A DNA stretch of 64,000 bases, from assembly GCF_036370855.1 (NCBI RefSeq), contig NC_088130.1, positions 65,324,941 to 65,388,940 on the forward strand, written 5' to 3'. Every line of letters starts with the position of its first letter. Position 1 is the stretch's first letter. The notes beneath the pieces were generated by a model. That model had not been told where the DNA came from, searched no databases, and was given only the letters and a program-made list of their open reading frames with translations. Position numbers and translations under genes: made by a program. Shown here piece by piece: positions 26,601-39,183 of this stretch. The DNA is from Dromaius novaehollandiae. Its lineage: Eukaryota; Chordata; Aves; Casuariiformes; Dromaiidae.

Positions 26601-28559
26601 ATTATTTTTCACTTTCTTAATTTGCTATACAAAAATCACTTTTTTTAAAAAAAGGGGTTCATTGAAGGCATTCAATATTCAAAATCTGGGAACTGCTTTG
26701 TTTGAATTCATATTGTGAATGTTAATATTGATATAGACCTTAGATATATGGAAATAGATGCTCAGATCTTTAGGCAGGCCCAGGTTTTAAGCAGGAGACA
26801 GCATATAGATAGGTGTGGGAGAAGAGAAGTAGATGAGCTTTTTTCTGGAGAGAATACCATTAGAAAACACATTCCATTCATCCTGCATCCCCATTTGCTC
26901 TGGGGGTGTTGAATAAAATAATGAGATGTTAATACAACATGTAAATGCTCTGAAATTGTTTCCTAGAGCACTTTATGTTGACGAGATTTTATCAATTAAC
27001 CTGGATAAAAATTCTTGTCATTAAGGAGAGAGCTCATGAGTTTAAAAACTTGAACAGCAAGCAAAATGCAAATCTTGACTGATTTGTGCTCCAGTAAGTG
27101 AAGAGTTTAAAGGCATCTGAACCATTTAATAATAAGGGAATATGCATGAGCCCACTGGGGGCCATTCCATTATGGAAACACTGACCACTCTTTTGTCCCG
27201 CATGTTTACATATTAGGCATAGCAGAGAGGAAATGTAAAAAGCATCCTTTATAAAAAAAACAAATAAGCCTACCTTGCTGAATTGCTGAAGTGCTGCTAT
27301 GACAAGAAAGAGTGCTAATGCAAAAATTACTGCACAGCACTAGAGCACTGATGAAATATACTCCTGAGAAATGCTGCATTTGGCACGCTAACCTACCTTG
27401 ATCAGTTCTGAGTGAAGCCAGAATGATAGAGTAATTGCTAGGGGACTTCAAAAATTTTAAGCTTAAATTTTACATTACCAGATCTAACATATTCATTCTT
27501 AAATATGCTGAGCGCCTCTGAATTATATTGCTAAGGGACCTTCAACACACTACAGGAGAAGCTCTGCATTTTTGTAATTCAGATTTCTACTAGAAGTACC
27601 CAGTGGCTCTACAACCCATCTGCCACAGACATTCAGACTTCCTTAGGTAATCCCCATCATTTTTATGCTCTCCAAATTACTCACCTGTAGAATGAGTCAC
27701 TGCATCACAGATCCCTCACTATGCTTGACAGAACTCTTGACAACCTCCTACCTTGAAACTGTCTCTTTAGCTCAAGCTGTTAAGACATTTTGTTCAGCCT
27801 TTTGTTCTGAAGTTCTTATTTCTATCCCTAGTGTCAGACAACATACTGTCCCCTGCCTCTGCTGCAATGCATTTCAATCTAAGCTTTATTAGGATGTGGA
27901 GTGGCAATAGCAAATGAAAGGAGAAGAGACAAAACATTGACTACCAATAGAAAATGTGAAACGACTTCAAAGTCCACCAAGTAACAGAACAGATAAACAT
28001 TGGGTTTCCAGTCTTGTAGTCAAGGAGGGGAGGTTCATCTATGAGTTCAGAGGAACATATTCTCCTTGTTTATCACAGGTCAAACAATGCAACTAATATT
28101 ATGCGTAGGCTTTAGAAATAGGGGCAGTTCTCACATTCTTGAGAAAATTCAAGTAGTGTAACTTCAAAGAGTCCTTCCAAGTGACTGCTCTTTAACTTCT
28201 TGAACAGAAACATTGAAGGTCACATCCTAGAGTATGTCAATGGAAAAAGCTATTTTCTCTGGGTTTCCAATAAGGTTTCACAAATGATTTATGATCTTAC
28301 TGTCAAGAAGTACTAATGATTGCAGTTCATTTATGGATTTCTGTTGAATTTTAATTACATTCATAGATAAGACTTTTATATTTTTAAATGCAACACTGAT
28401 ATCCAGAATGTGCAAATCTTAAAGATCTTAGAGTCTTAATTTCACATAAGCATGTTCTCTGTGAGCATGAATATATGTTTATTCTAAATCCATTCATCTT
28501 CCAGTGACTCTGCTAAAAAAGAAAATGATAAGCACAAATATAATATGAAATGCTACAAA
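23601..28559. other. Non-coding region upstream of RIT2, no feature recognised
   Basis: AT-rich unique-looking sequence with short T runs and small TTTG and CTTT simple-sequence stretches near 25.67 and 26.40 kb. I find no exon, RNA gene or identifiable repeat. Open frames are short and look like chance. Distal regulatory elements for RIT2 could lie here but cannot be shown from one sequence. Confidence 0.6.
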
Positions 28560-29140
28560 TCTAGGGTTAGATGAGCTCAGAGGAAGTCATCTTGTTCATC
28601 CCTGTCCCACTCCAGAAATCCACCTTAATAATTTGAAAAAATGCTTATTTAACCTTATTTTAAAGTCTTCCAGTGAGAGAAACTACACAGATTTTTTTAA
28701 ATACTGAAATGAATTGCCTCACTATCCTATTAAGAAGTTCTTTGAAATGCAAATGTTCTTACTACACAGTAAGACTATCACTGCTCATCCTACCTGCTGC
28801 AGCTATTATGAAAAGGTACAGTGAACAAACACACTGAACACATATTTAAATAGTGAACTAGTGAATGTAAATGAACACAATGAATATAGAGAACAAGAGT
28901 GAATGTTGTTCTTCCAGGCCTTCCAGTGTCTTTTTATTCGTTCATAACTACTTTTTTTCAACAGTAAAGCAAGTCTGTCAATCCTCCTTCATAGGTCATT
29001 TATTAAGCTCTCATTTTTGTTGTGTTCCAAAGACTCTCCACTGCGTAACCATTTTGAAGTGTACTTCCTAAATCTGGCCACACTATTGTTTCAAGTCTTA
29101 CGCAATATGGATTTACTGCTACTAGTACACATTTCAAGCT
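28560..29140 (-). mobile_element. Old CR1-type LINE fragment, 3' portion of ORF2 and UTR, antisense
   Basis: Read on the plus strand, the order of blocks is that of antisense CR1 3' sequence: AGGAAGTCATCTTGTTCATCC, then CTTCCAGTGAGAGAAACTAC, then GAATTGCCTCACTATCC, then ACTGCTCATCCTACCTGCTG, then TTCATAGGTCATTTATTAAG, then CTAAATCTGGCCACACTATTG. In intact relatives these correspond to the 3' UTR and, further right, to the end of ORF2 (the region coding for the LExVQRRATK-type block). Every block carries many substitutions and small gaps, so no frame survives. This is an ancient insertion, clearly older than the piece at 53-55 kb. The boundaries are approximate. Confidence 0.72.
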
Positions 29141-30184
29141 TAGAATAATTACAATAAACACAGGCAATCAAAAAGGAAAGATGCTAAATTTTCAGTGTTG
29201 TCTAATCCGCTCTTGAATGCTCTCAGTGACATATCACAATCCACTGGGATTGTGCCAGTTTCCTACTTTTAGCTTTTTGCTACTCTTTTCTTTCTTCAAG
29301 TAATCCCTGTCATATTGGTTTCTGAAAAGAGAAGATTCTTTCATTTTGACTGTCACCTTGAGGGAGTTTATGGATCATGGAAATGCTTGCGTCCCTTGAG
29401 TCTTTGCACTTAAAGAGAAAAAAAGTTTCTTTCAGCTTTGTCATATGCTTTATACTGTAGTCATTGTTAGACTTTTAGTTGACCATCACTGCTTCTTCAC
29501 ACCAGAGACATATGACAAAACACCACAATCTCCCCATATATATATTTATTTATATGCAAATTCTTCTATAGACATGTATCCAAGAACAGTGGCAGAGAGG
29601 TTTGGGACTTTCTTTTTACTTTCTACAGTTGCATCATGGCAGTAGATCTTAATTAGTTCACAATTGTCTTTCTCAGCCTTGAGATATTCCACATGGCTCA
29701 CCTATTGAATGGACAGAGCTTCTTTATTTTTGCAATGTGTATTTAGATTAAATCACATATCATTATAACTTTCCCACTGTTCTCCTTTCTCTAGGCTAGT
29801 TCACCATTCAGTTCTCATGCATGTGTTTTCTGTCCACTTGAATTCAACACTGCCAGAAAATTTGCTCAGGTTTCCATCCATAAATTGCACCAGGACATTG
29901 TAAAAAAGACAGCATATTGTCACAGGAGTCTACAGCACTTTTCTCCTCACTTGGACATCATATTAACAACTCATTCAAAAGACATGAATATATCCTGTTT
30001 GGAGCTACAAATTATCTAGACATAGTTGATACAAGCAGAATAACAGTTTTCAAGAGCATTTTTACTTGTTTAGTGTGCATCCATTTTCCCAAAAGTTGGA
30101 AAAGGCAACTTTTCCTTAAGCTTACTTCTTAAAACTTCATTCAAAGTCCAAAATTACTCCATTGTCTTGTTAAAGTATCTCAGG

Positions 30185-30229
30185 AGATACTGCTGATATT
30201 CTATTACAGATACTGCTGATGATATTCTA
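30185..30229. repeat. Imperfect tandem duplication (AGATACTGCTGATATTCTA unit)
   Basis: Two adjacent copies of a 19-base unit at 30185-30203 and 30208-30229. The second has an extra GAT. This is probably a replication-slippage duplication. Confidence 0.8.
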
Positions 30230-33200
30230 GTGCCAAGAGCGTGGGCAGCTGCTTTAATGTAATGCTTCCATATTTCTCCAGTTTAATATTGAGTTCAGTA
30301 GTCTTCCTGGATGCTGGATGTAAAAAAGGGAATTAATGCTTTAATTTGTCAAAAAGTTGTTTATTATTCACCTAGATTTCAGGGTTTACAATTTCCTTCT
30401 AATTAGGAACATGTTTAATTTCAAGCATGTGAATGATACCAATGAACCAAGGCCTAGAAATGTCAAATGGTGTATCTTTGGGGGAAAAGAATAAAGAAAC
30501 AACAACCAAAATGCAATAGACATACAATGTAATCTTGAATCTGGTCTGCTATTATGCATTCAGATGCTTTTTATTTTGCTGTCCCTAAGTACTAATCCTA
30601 CAGTGATTAGCTTGAGCTTCATCAGGGAACTACCAAATAGATGAATTTGAATTTTTCTGTCCTAGACTTTCCTAGGATCAGAGATGAGATAGTTCTCATC
30701 TAAAAATCACACTGTTTTTTAGTATTATGCTGGTTGAACAGAAGTACTTGTGCAGTTCTTGAAATCTGTTGCAATTAATAATAATCTCTTAAGTGCATAA
30801 TCAAGCTGATTAACTTTACTGACAATGAGAAAAATAGAGTCAGTTCCATTAAAATATCAATGAAAGGTAACTCCCCCAAATTCAGACTTTTGGTTAGCTA
30901 AATCTGCCACTGGAGATATTGTTTTCTATGTTGAATAAAGGACGATTTAGGGAGTTCAGAGCAACTGAGGCTTAGATTCAGTTACCTAATGGGCTGAATA
31001 ATGGGTTATAAGAAATGACACAAAAATGATTACAGATACACCGATTTTCAGAAGCAGTAGTGCACTCCTTTTTTGATTAAAAGTTTCTCTTAATATTCAG
31101 TTCATATCTGTTCTGAAATTCTGATGATCCTACCTGTTTTCAGTTTCCAATCTACTTAAATGGACTGAATTCACATGGAAAAATAATGGTGAAAACAGCA
31201 GGAATCCTGCATGAAAAATTTTACATTTTACAAATCTGAGGTGAATTCTTACATTTAAGCCCTGCCAAGTGAATTATGAGCTACATACATATGAAAACCC
31301 ATGTATCTGAAAAGTTATTATGGAGTTATAAATTCTGTATTGAGGAAAATCCCAAAAGGCCACAGTCAACAAAGCTTGTAAATGGACTAAGAGGGTTTTA
31401 GGAAAGCTGAAAACCTTAAGTTTGTCTAACTTTAAAAGCATATAATCAAGTAGAAGTCTCCAGGTAGACAAGCTGTTGACAGAAGCTAATTTTACACTGA
31501 AAATTAAATCTCATTATTTCTTATTGTTTAACAAAGTTAACTTATGCCACTTTTCCAGAAGTACCCAGTCTAACTCTAAAGGGCCTGGCATTTCACAGAG
31601 GCTGTTAGTACTTCAATTTTTAGCTATTTGGAAATACAGTCACTTTAAGAAAGAAAATACATCTTATCCATTGGTGGTGCTTTGACAATTCATCTTTACT
31701 TAGTGATGGAGAAGTCTCATAGCTAGGGCTATACAAGAATTCTTTTAAGCAACTGAGCTCATACCTTGAGATGAAGATAAATTGAATACGTCTGTGTACA
31801 AAAAGAAATATATCTTCTGTATTAAATTCATCCTGGTGACAAGGAATACTCTAATGTTAACAAACACATCTACCTTCCAACTTCCACCTCATCATATCCA
31901 CAAATGACACATTTTCCTTATGATGTTTTTGAAAATTGGAATCAAATGTATACATACATATGTACAACACATACACAATCACACATGCATGCAGGGTGTA
32001 ATGTAAAAAGAACTATTTTAAAACAAGACTTAAAAAATTACCCTGCGACATTATTTCCAGGCATGCATTCAACTGGTGTTAAGTTGTATCATTTTCTTAC
32101 TGGCTACATTGGTCCAGGGCTCCAAGAGGTGAGAATGCTATCATTTGGAAGTCATTTAATTTGCTGCCTGTGAGAACAAAGTAGTAACAACAAATGTCCT
32201 GCTTGATTTTCCCATGAACAAAACTTGAATGGGAGCCACATCTGGTTGGGTCTCAAGTCCCAGATGCTTTTTATTTCCATATGATCAAATCCAGAGTTCT
32301 GACACAAAAGCCCTGAGGATCAGAACCCCTGCACTGCACTCAGGTTCAGAGAGAAATAGCAACTATTCTTTGTGAAACAGTTTGCGATACATTTTGCTGT
32401 CTGTAGGCATGCTCATGTGCCTGGAAAACATAGCCACAGTTATTCATGCTAGAGGGCTAAACAGAAAACTTTATTCTCCTTGGTTTTGCCGCAGCTGGTT
32501 GTGGTAGAGGTACCTTGACGGTATAACAAAAGGAAAAGGCTGAGACAATAATGGATCCTTAATGGGAAGGAGCACACAAATACTATGTTAGACAAAGTCT
32601 AACAAAGAGATCAGAGGAATTTATGTTCTTCCACTTAACTACAGACTGTAAAGGACTCTTGAATGCTGGAATCCAGCCAAGTCCCTAACACCATTCAGAT
32701 GAAAGACATACCTTTTCCAGGGGCTTGACTATATTTTAAGAATCCTTCAGTAGCTCAGTACTGTCTCAGGACAATCCTGGTAATATCCTCATCTTACAAA
32801 TATGAAGTTTGCTAATCTATGTGCACAGGGTTGCACTTCTATTTTGTATGTATATCCCTTCAATCTCTGGGCAAGAAGCTTACAAAATTTAATTTGAAAA
32901 ACTAACCCTAATTCTTACTTAGGCTGTTTTTCAAAATGTCCTTTACTTCCATGCAGTTTTAGTTATAATTTAAGGTCTGTTTCAAATCAACCCAAACATC
33001 TTTTTCTGTGGAAAAAGATTTTCAACTCCTCATGTTCGTACTTTCATTTACACTTAAATGACTTCAAAGACTTGTACATTCTAACGGAATTAGAATGAAC
33101 TGCCTTTTCTCTCCTATTATACCTTCTCTTCCTGCATTGTGCTGCTTAAATGAATATCAAAACTTTCTTGAGCAGTAACTATTTTATAACCACATTGCTT

Positions 33201-33330
33201 ACTGCTTTAGTAGATAATATACTAAGTACCTCAATGACAATATAACAACTCATGCTATCATCTAAAGGCCCAGTCTTAGATCAATACTGTCAAAGAGTGT
33301 CCTTTGGCATCTTAACCACTGGAAAAGCTT

Positions 33331-33381
33331 TCATTAAACTATTCATACAACTATATTTCATTGAACTACTCATATAACTAT
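33331..33381. repeat. Imperfect 27-base-period tandem duplication
   Basis: Copies at 33331-33354 and 33358-33381 agree at 21 of 24 positions; all three differences are transitions. A partial third echo (ACTATTCTC) follows near 33398. This is a local tandem duplication. Confidence 0.75.
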
Positions 33382-36300
33382 TGCTTCTCTACCATAACTA
33401 TTCTCTACAATAATTAAATTCCTCATTCTCCAGAAAGCTTATGAGATACATTGGCTTCAGCAAGGGAATCTATAAAATTGTGTAAGTTTAAACTGGAAGG
33501 TTTTCTTCTCTTTCCTTTTTTTCTTCCTTTTTTAGAGAGGAGTCAAGAAGGTAACCACTTTTATGACTAAGCTGATAGCTCTGTTAACACATCACTCCTT
33601 TTGATTACCCTGAAGAGAGATTATCCTCTACCCTGAAAAAGAACATTCTCATTCTTTATTAAATCAGCCTCTCTTTTAAAATAAAGAGCATAGCTATGTC
33701 TTACTTTCTTACATAAAGGAATAGACATTCTGCTCTTTTAGAAGGCAGTGTAGTTCCCAGTTTGCCTGGAGTAAATGGTGTCTAGATTTATCAGGCACCT
33801 CATTAAATACAGTTAAATCCTTCTATTAAATATCAATTATTGTGAAATACAGATTCAGAAAAAAAATTGTTAGCGCAAAAGAAACAGAAAGGGAAAGCAA
33901 AATACCACGGTAAGGATTCATTTACTGTAAAGATGGATTTGAGATACTGTAAATACACTTGCAGGTAAGAAAGATTATTTCTTTGCCATATCTAACAGTT
34001 ATGGTAATTGCTACATAACAAGTGGCATAGCTTAGTAATTCCTTAATTATCTTTGACATCTTGCTTATTCAGTAATTAGTAAGGTAAATGCATTTGATCC
34101 TGCAGAAAGCATCACTGACAATAACTCTATTACCTGAATCCATTAAAGAGTCAAAATAAGTTTGATTAGGATTTTTATGTCATGTCTATCTATACTCCCA
34201 GTATTGCAGAATTATCATGAAAATTCTCAACACAAACTTTGTCTTTTTGTTCATTTTGCAAAATGGAATAGTCACAATTTATGTCTTATTTTCTAACAAC
34301 CTTTTCTCTGCCACCTATTCCACATTTTTCATTGATTTCTACAAAAAAATCTAAGGAAGACTTGTCTGACACAGGTTTTGTGGAGTCTATACTTAGCTCC
34401 AGAGGATCCTTGTTTAATACTATTGGAGTACATTGCTTACACCTGCTGAATGTTGAATGTTCAACTTTCTAGTTATTTTTTTTCTATTTGTGCTCACTAC
34501 AGTGTTCATTTCCATGCACAAATGACTGGGTTACCTGATTAAAATCTTTCTATAAATCCCATTCATATAATCAGGTGCTACACAACTTTTTTTCTCATGT
34601 ATATGTAATAGTGATTAATCTGGCAGGTACAGGCCATGAACTATGCTGAAGAATCCTCCAATTGCAACAGAAACACACTATAATGAGTCCCATAAAACCC
34701 ACAAAGTCTGACATTGGAAGGACATTGGGAATATTGAGATTCAGGTGTCTGGAGAGCAAGGGTGAACATTACCATACATTTGCCTAAGTCTGTAAACTAT
34801 TCTTGTCCTGCTGCAATTTGCACAGTATAGCAATTAATTGTAGGTTACCCTTATAGGATAAGGGTGAGTGTAATCAGTCAAATTTAATTGACAGCCCACT
34901 GGAACTTAAGGAGATTTGATTTTCTAGAGTTCTGAATCATTGGAAATCTTAAATTAAAGGCAGACAATTAAGACTGATACTGTCAAAGCTTTTCCAATTA
35001 ATCACAGTTTGTTTACCAATACACTTCACAACACAGTGATTGCCTTGCATTCGGTTGTACCAAAGACAACAATGTCAAATACAAGTTTTCTAATCACATT
35101 CTATTTTTCAGATGGGATTCTATTTTCTTTCTTAAACCACTGACAGTACAGGCAGTTCCTTGTGACTTGCTTGCTTTTTTCATTCATATGCAAATCTTCA
35201 GCTATTAACATTTTCTTGTTTAATGTACTTGTATTTTCTGTGAAAATTGTACATAATCATTATAAAATTTCTTTCACATATCCTTCTGGTGTGCAAATCA
35301 CAGAAACTCATCCTGTTCACGGCTGAAATTATATCTTTATTTAATCTACTACCGTGTTATTTGTTTGCATAGGATTCAGTGAACCCTGTATTACAAGTAT
35401 ATTTAATTCGTCTGTTAGGTTGTTGCTTCCCCCTGTCTTTGGACAGAATTAGACCAACACATCTAAATTTCAGCAATTAAAAATATAGGTTCTCTTTCTT
35501 TTCCCTGGGCTCTGGCTTTAGTTTATGTGAAGAAAGAAACACCCCAGACTCAGTAAAATGGAAGTGGTCTGGGTCATGCAGTTTTTCAAACTATCTGGGC
35601 TCTAATTCCTCTCCTTAAAATTCATGACCAGTAATGGAGGTCTCTGTGATGAATTAATATCCTCCAGGATAATCACTGACAGCATCATACTGCTTTCCTC
35701 AAAATCATTCATAATCACAGGAGACTTTCAAACTGATGTTTTCTTGGTGTATGTTTACATATCTCTAGTGGGGAGAATGAGGACTATGCATCCTCTAGGT
35801 AAGTATGAAAGCTAGACAAAGGTTTTCTGAGAAAGCACTGTACATCTGAGAATGATCACTTCTCAGAAGTCCTTCAAAAAACCCAAAAATTCAAACTAAA
35901 GTAAGTCTGTATTTACAGTGGTCAAGTTTGGATGAGACTTTCTTAGTAGCATCTTACTGCCCTAGGTTTCTCTTTTTTTCTCCTTGGCAGTCTTTTTGGA
36001 ATGGAGAACAGAATAAAGAGGCTCAAAGGCTCAACCTAGAAAACTTCTTTCAAGCTATCAAAATCACTTTTAAGTCTTCTGCTCTAGCCTCCACCCTCCT
36101 TCCCCATTTTGTTGTCAGAAGGGGCACATACTTTGTTAATATGTTGCTTTAGTACAGCATATCATGACCTGCTAGGCTTCCAGTATCCCAGATTTTGGAG
36201 CAATCTAAAAGGTACTGTGCTTCAGATCAACAGTCAGGGTTTCATTAACCCAATGCAGAAGCAGTTCCTGATCTCATATTCCAACAAACTGCTTAACAGA

Positions 36301-39142
36301 AAACTTTACAGAGAACGAGGAGCAACTGTTTTACTTGTCAAACTGAACCTTCTGGCGAAACATAGTGCCAGGCCTCCAGCTAGTATGATTCTGCATACCT
36401 TCATTAGCATGATTCATTTATTAACCTCAAGAATTAATGCTAATTGTTGGAGTAGGTGCTTACAGGATCATGGCCTAACATATTGCCTTATTAAAAAAAA
36501 AAATCCAATTAATAAGTCATCCTAAGTGATAGAGTGAAGACAGACAGGCAGGTTGATCTGCAGCAAGATGATAAGGTCATAAGATCTACGCAACTTGTGC
36601 AAAACCAACAGCTGAGACTGACACAAGAGACAGGTTTTGATGAGAGCCAGTCCCCCATCTGGATGGAGAAGATATGCCTTCATAAACACTATGCCACGCA
36701 GTTTTGACAACAAGCATACTCCAGAGTCCCATGAAGTTGTTTTTTTCCAGTGACATTAATGGTCAGAAAATGGACAAGAAGCACATCTGAATTTACCAAA
36801 CAGTGCTTACATGATTTTTCTGTTTGGGCCTACAATTTTTAGCTTTCTGAAGTGTTTGTCTTTTGCTTTTACGCTTCCTGTGTAATCAGTTCCTCTGTAT
36901 TTTCAGCTGGAAAAACCTTGCCTTCTGCTCTTGCTGTCCTTGTCACCAAGCGTAGCTTTTCTGACCTTAGCCACCACAGCAGAACACAGCAGACAGACTC
37001 TGGAGACATGTCTGGGATTTTTATAGTCTGGTCTTACCTTGCTTACCATGAAGTCAGTGATAAACATGGTACTGCACTGGTTCTGATCCCACCTGAACTA
37101 ATCTTTTTATCATGGTCTTTATGGTGTCCAACTGTGAATTACTTTAAAGATTAATCTATATTAGCACGTTAGTTTGGACTAGAAGTATACTTTTGAAGCA
37201 AATCATCTGACTGCCATCACTAACCAGGCTTTGGATCCTATCATGGTGTGATCTAGGAGTGTGCAGATGACATTCATTTTGCATTACACTAAGCAAGGAA
37301 GATGTGCAGAAGCACTGCAGGCAGTAGGGGCTATTCATTCTGCAGGATCAAAATACAGCCAGTCTGAAGCATCTTCCCTTGAAATGTGTACAGTGGGGGT
37401 GTTAGGTCCTTAGCACGAGGTGATTCACTCTACAGATCCACTCTCCTGGGCTACATGCTTGCTACTAGGGTTACTGCCTTAGTGTGACTTCAGCAGACAG
37501 TAAGTAAGCAAAGCAGCCAGAAGTAGAGTGAGGAAGGACAGGGAAATGTCATGAGTATTACTAAGGTAATTACCTAATAATTCTTTTTTTCTTCACCACT
37601 TTGGATTATCCAATTAGTTCATAAATTTCAAAGAACTAGCAGAAGCAGATATTCAACCAAGCTGGAAAAAGTGATGAGATAAAACTGGATCTGGGTAGGG
37701 GAGGCTGTTTTGAATCTAATATAGCTTAAAAAGTGCTTTATGAAGTATTGAAAATGGTATACATTTAATTCCATCTGCAAGGAAGGAAAAAATATTCTGC
37801 AGAAAAAAGAAAAATATAGTAATTTGCAAATAATTTTTTCATGTAATATTGGCTTGGAACACAGAGTTTTGAGAAAAATTGCTTCCTGTAGAAAGGGTGG
37901 CAGAAAGCTGCAAAGTGTCTGATTCCATCAAATGAAAAATAAAAGCATAATTGTTTACATTTTGCTTCTAAAAAAGCTTTAGCGCTAGGTGTCTCATTTT
38001 CCTTGTTGAGCTGAAAGGGAGAGCACCTTTCCACTTCACAAAAATATTGCATGGCCTATTTCAGTAATGGCATTTATGATGTGCTTTGAGACAAAACCAA
38101 TGGAAACAAATTGGTAGCAGAGAGTACTACAGTAATTCCTACAGAATTTTGGTCTCTAGCACATGGAGAGTCACACGGACTTTTCTTAACCCTTTTCTTG
38201 ATTTCTGGCTGCTTGACAGAGTGCTAGAAGTCCTAGAGGACTACTATATGTTAGTAAAACCCTCAGACCAAAAAAATCTACCCCAGGAAACCACTCAGAA
38301 AAGCTCTGAAAAATCTGGAGGACTTTTAAGGTAATGTGAAGCCACATTTGCTATCATTTTCCTTTAATCTTCTTCTGGGATAAGACCAGCCAAACCAATA
38401 CATGCCACTAATTATTACAAGAGGAAAATATTAACACTTCACAATCATGTTCTCCTCAAGAAAATATACTTTAGTGTCCACAAACAGTTAGTTCCAAATT
38501 TATAGCATGTTTACTTCAAGTACTTAAAAATGGCTAATAAGGACAGGCAGACATGTTCATAAATCATAAGCCTATACAGTACACTCAAAGTCTGAAGCTG
38601 TTTTAAGTATTTCTAGCAAACAGGTGTCCCTGGAATTACCTGAAGTGCTCAGGGACCCAAAAACACAAAAACATGACAGGTATAGATTTCAAACTGGAGT
38701 TTCATTTTACATCTGACACTGGAGGCTATGCACTAGAGCTGAACAGTATCCACAGAGCAGTCAGAGCATATGGCCTAACATAATGTATGACAAACCCTGA
38801 TTTTAAATAACATGCCTTGAAGGCTAAAAGAGTGCCCTATAGCAACACTCCTGTAATGTTTCACTGCCACTCTGGTTGAGCATACAAATCTATATTTATG
38901 TCTATTAATCAACAGAACAGTACTAGTAATACTAACCAGAATTTGCAAAGGACTTTGGGAGCTATCTGCAGAAGAAACACTACGGTAAACTGGTGTTAGC
39001 ACTGGTGTTTCTTAGCTTGCTGCAGTGGGAATGGTAACAGTCCCTCCAATTAAGATTTCAGAAACAAAATTCCAGCTTTACTTGGAAAGAATACTGGCAT
39101 TTTGGCTCATTAAGGAGAATACAGAGACAGAGAAGGGAGAGC

Positions 39143-39183
39143 AAAAGGGAGAGAGAAAGAGAGAGAAAGAGAGAAAGGAAGAA
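39143..39183. repeat. GA-rich polypurine tract
   Basis: An uninterrupted purine run made of GAGA and GAAA units on the plus strand. It extends leftward to about 39121 if a few C residues are allowed. It is a simple repeat with mirror-like character. Confidence 0.88.

Noticed and set aside
36109-36525. 138-codon open frame on the plus strand
   Set aside because: It begins at TTG rather than ATG, shows no domain or splice-site pattern, and its composition follows the local AT-rich sequence. Treated as chance.
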